From a virus, in IMG/VR virus record IMGVR_UViG_3300009481_000010, positions 62,001-126,000 of that record: a stretch of 64,000 bases of DNA. One strand, written 5' to 3'. The notes under the pieces were generated by a model. That model searched no databases. It was given only the letters and a program-made list of their open reading frames with translations, and was not told the DNA's origin. The position numbers and the translations under genes were made by a program. This document shows positions 61,465 to 64,000 of this stretch, in pieces (position 1 is the stretch's first letter; the number at the start of each line of letters is the position of its first letter).

Positions 61465-64000
61465 TTAAACTCCTGAACAACCCGGATTGAACGGTCTGTA
61501 TTCCTTGTTTACACGAATCGCAAGACTAAACACACCAGCGGCAATTGTTCTACTTGGATCACGATGGGTAATGTATACTTCTCTTGTACTAATGAAGTCT
61601 TCTCCACGAACTACTAATATACCACTAGTAGGCCACTGGTAACCGGATGGACATGAGATTTGTGCGGCTGTAAAACCTTCAATTACCATTGGGTAGTTGA
61701 TAGACTCAAACTCACCATCACAATCAACTTGTGCGACTTTCGTATCGTTGCAGTGCCATGTCTGAATATTATCGGTACCACTATGACCAGGAATTGTGCT
61801 ATCTCTACGTACAGACAACGGTGCGTCTGGAGCAAGAACAGCATCACCGATAGATACACGGCGATTACCCATATGTCCCGCAATAGTATTTGCTATGTTT
61901 AGTCTTTCGGATAGATTACCCTTCTGGTACATCAACCTCTGACTATCAAGCATTCCTGCTACAATCTCAATATTCTTATCACCGCCAAGACCACCACCAT
62001 CAGTGCCTCGAAGTGCATTTTCACCAATACCAATAGAATTGGTACACTGTACATGAGAACCAGCACTCTGTCCAATATAAATTGAACCTTCAGCATTACG
62101 GGCCTTATTAGCGGCGTTAGTACCAATAGCAATTAGATTGCCAACATTATCAGCATCTCTACCAGCACGATAACCAACCATAACAGATCCGTTATCAGTA
62201 GCAAATACTACATTAGGAGTTGTAGCACCGCTACCGGCTTCTGTGCCAATCATTACTGAATGCTTCCAACCAGTTGCTGAATGAGCAGCATCACAGCCAA
62301 TAACCACGTTACCACTATTTAGTGCAGGATTAAAGGTGTTAACATCATAAAGAAATACATGATTGCAATTATTAGCAATGAATGCAGATCCACTATTAAT
62401 GTACTGAGTTAAATCACTCAGTGACATTCTAAGATGAAGTGCATTTGAATCAGCAATCATCAGGTCTACATTTGATAAATCGCCAACATAACTTGCAGTT
62501 GTACGATTTAAGTTTCTCATATTGATGTCAAGAATAGCACCATAAGAGGCGGTTCTTCTCTGCATACCTGATCCTGCATACGTAAGAACACCAACAGCAG
62601 ACTCAAAGTAACTACCATCACTAAACTGAATAGAGCCTCTAACCTTTAGATCTCCATCAAGTCTCATAAACGGATTACCACCGGAAAATGAAACTGAATT
62701 AGACATAGCATCAGAGCGATGATCCAAAGTCATCAATGTGTTACTAGAATCAGAAGAATCAATAAAATTGAACTTCATAAGTCCAGAAACGGATGATGCA
62801 TTAGTAGTATCTTTATGATTTATGTGTGTATTATAGTAACCCTCAGATAAAGTATGACTTATTGAAAAGGCTGTAGCATCATTTGTAGAAGTCGCCCCTA
62901 GAGTACCGTTACTTACCCAGAATTCTCTTGAGCTAGTATTACCAGTTACCAGTGGAGAAGTTCCATGACCGATAGCTAAAGTATAACTAGGAAGAGTGGT
63001 ATTTCGGTACAAGCTGGTACCGATAAGAATCGGGCCAGTTGGAGAAGAGGTTGTGTACTGAGCGTTATTGAATCCAAGCAACACACCACTTGTAATAGTG
63101 GTTCCACTTGAAAACGCTCCAACACCAACGGCGGTTGTAAACCTATTGTTAGAAATCTGACCAAATCCACCACTACCTACAACGGTACTACCTGGATATG
63201 TGTAATGCAAACCGTCTTCATTACCGCCAGTTGTAAGATCAAATACATTCCCACCATCATCCACAAAGTAGATAGACTGAGTTTGTCCCGCAGAAACGTT
63301 TGGTTTAACATAAACCTTACCAAAGCCCGCTGAATTATTTGGCGTATCTGTTTGTTCAGCAAGAGCGAGTGTTCCACTTAAGCTACCAGTATGATAGATA
63401 GCAAGGGGGGCAATATCATTGAACGGTCTACTAGTATTAGTTGGTCCATGAACCTGACCAATAGTAACATATCGTGTAGTAGGCTGAACAGTCATGAAGG
63501 CCCACTGATCATAATCACGAACATCACTACCAGATACGGCCATGAAGTCAATCATAGCATCACCGGCGTCGTAAGCAACTCTTAGACCTTTGTTCTGATC
63601 TTTTCTCTCAAGAGTTAACATTGCATCCGTACCGGCACTAGATATTCTAGCCTCAGCCGCTACTGTAGATTGAACATGTAGATTGGTCTCTGGAATAACA
63701 GCAACACTATTAGCGTTTGAGATTCCTACAAAACCAGACTCCATAACGGTCAGAATGTCTTTAGATGAAGCATTACGCTTGATCACAAAAGTATCATCAC
63801 CGGCTATTCTGTTTACGTACTCTAAGCTGAAACCAGATGGAGTAGATCCAACACTGGTAGCGAAATCAATACCAAGAGTTACGCCAGAGTTGATACTATG
63901 AACACCTAAGAAGTAATTCTGCTCACCAGAATTGGCATAGAAATTGACGTTCTTGCGATTGCTATAAGCGGCGGTTACATGATCTTCTGAGCCAAGTACA
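61465..64000 (-). CDS. YadA-head-like tail fibre (5' end off the right edge)
   Basis: At least 844 residues are visible; the frame stays open upstream of the GTG at 63786 to the window edge (reading VLGSEDHVTAAYSNRKNVNF there). The middle contains trimeric-autotransporter-head-like repeats (VMIGTEAGSG; VMVGYRAGRDADNV; IAIGTNAANKA; IYIGQSAGSH; IGIGENAL). The C-terminal domain (VITHRDP-like VYITHRDPSRTIAAGVFSLA) ends in FNPGCSGV. Such heads form left-handed beta-roll trimers that bind surfaces. It is the first structural gene in this window in the direction of transcription. Confidence 0.75.
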   Translation of the reverse strand, partial: VLGSEDHVTAAYSNRKNVNFYANSGEQNYFLGVHSINSGVTLGIDFATSVGSTPSGFSLEYVNRIAGDDTFVIKRNASSKDILTVMESGFVGISNANSVAVIPETNLHVQSTVAAEARISSAGTDAMLTLERKDQNKGLRVAYDAGDAMIDFMAVSGSDVRDYDQWAFMTVQPTTRYVTIGQVHGPTNTSRPFNDIAPLAIYHTGSLSGTLALAEQTDTPNNSAGFGKVYVKPNVSAGQTQSIYFVDDGGNVFDLTTGGNEDGLHYTYPGSTVVGSGGFGQISNNRFTTAVGVGAFSSGTTITSGVLLGFNNAQYTTSSPTGPILIGTSLYRNTTLPSYTLAIGHGTSPLVTGNTSSREFWVSNGTLGATSTNDATAFSISHTLSEGYYNTHINHKDTTNASSVSGLMKFNFIDSSDSSNTLMTLDHRSDAMSNSVSFSGGNPFMRLDGDLKVRGSIQFSDGSYFESAVGVLTYAGSGMQRRTASYGAILDINMRNLNRTTASYVGDLSNVDLMIADSNALHLRMSLSDLTQYINSGSAFIANNCNHVFLYDVNTFNPALNSGNVVIGCDAAHSATGWKHSVMIGTEAGSGATTPNVVFATDNGSVMVGYRAGRDADNVGNLIAIGTNAANKARNAEGSIYIGQSAGSHVQCTNSIGIGENALRGTDGGGLGGDKNIEIVAGMLDSQRLMYQKGNLSERLNIANTIAGHMGNRRVSIGDAVLAPDAPLSVRRDSTIPGHSGTDNIQTWHCNDTKVAQVDCDGEFESINYPMVIEGFTAAQISCPSGYQWPTSGILVVRGEDFISTREVYITHRDPSRTIAAGVFSLAIRVNKEYRPFNPGCSGV

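Noticed and set aside
1-64000. CRISPR arrays, tRNA genes, insertion sequences
   Set aside because: No regularly spaced identical repeats, no cloverleaf-like segment and no transposase motif were seen in reading both strands. A dedicated search was not possible.

Overview
The window is part of a dsDNA tailed-bacteriophage genome. Tightly packed, overlapping genes (ATGA and TAATG junctions) point to this, as do a tape-measure protein, a tail-tube-like protein, several fibres and small homing endonucleases. No terminase, portal, capsid, polymerase or lysis gene lies in this piece. No contractile sheath is visible, so a long flexible (siphovirus-like) tail is the best reading. The host cannot be named; the fibre and structural proteins resemble those I associate with phages of aquatic bacteria. 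Base composition is moderate (roughly 40-45% GC), with a few clearly AT-richer islands.

Layout. Positions 1-7645 (+ strand) hold a translationally coupled glycan cassette: the end of a fucosyltransferase-like gene, an exostosin-like transferase, a GT-A-type transferase, a cupin-like protein, a GDPD-like protein, a GT2-methyltransferase fusion, a GT8-like transferase and a GDP-L-fucose-synthase-like reductase. In its middle sits a protein whose C-terminal part carries a segment of the phage's own tail-tube-like protein. Positions 7642-14933 (+) hold early or accessory genes: a VSR/DUF559-type nuclease, a Rad52-like annealing protein with a zinc-ribbon partner and a strong terminator, a NADAR-like protein, YopX, SLOG, a PD-(D/E)XK nuclease, an HD phosphohydrolase and many small unknowns. 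One of these unknowns probably uses a -1 frameshift. At about 14.4-15.8 kb two homing-endonuclease-like genes sit at the convergent junction. From 15.9 kb to the right edge everything is on the - strand and is virion structure. In transcription order (right to left) it holds: a YadA-head-like fibre; a Thr-rich beta-propeller fibre and a glycosyltransferase with GT27-like features; a fibre with seven repeats; further fibres and small connector proteins; the tail-tube-like protein; two paralogous proteins plus one small protein in the assembly-chaperone position; the 1834-residue tape measure; a 3817-residue giant with seven FG-GAP-like blades; hub and baseplate proteins; and a separately promoted virion protein.

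How it may work together. Recurrent GTGTATAATA elements upstream of - strand transcription units look like the phage's late promoters. The most interesting idea is protein glycosylation by the phage itself. A mucin-like, polythreonine-rich fibre is followed 24 bases later by a glycosyltransferase with a DxH motif, and a sugar-nucleotide and glycosyltransferase cassette lies elsewhere in the window. All functional assignments are from reading protein motifs by eye; no database search was run.
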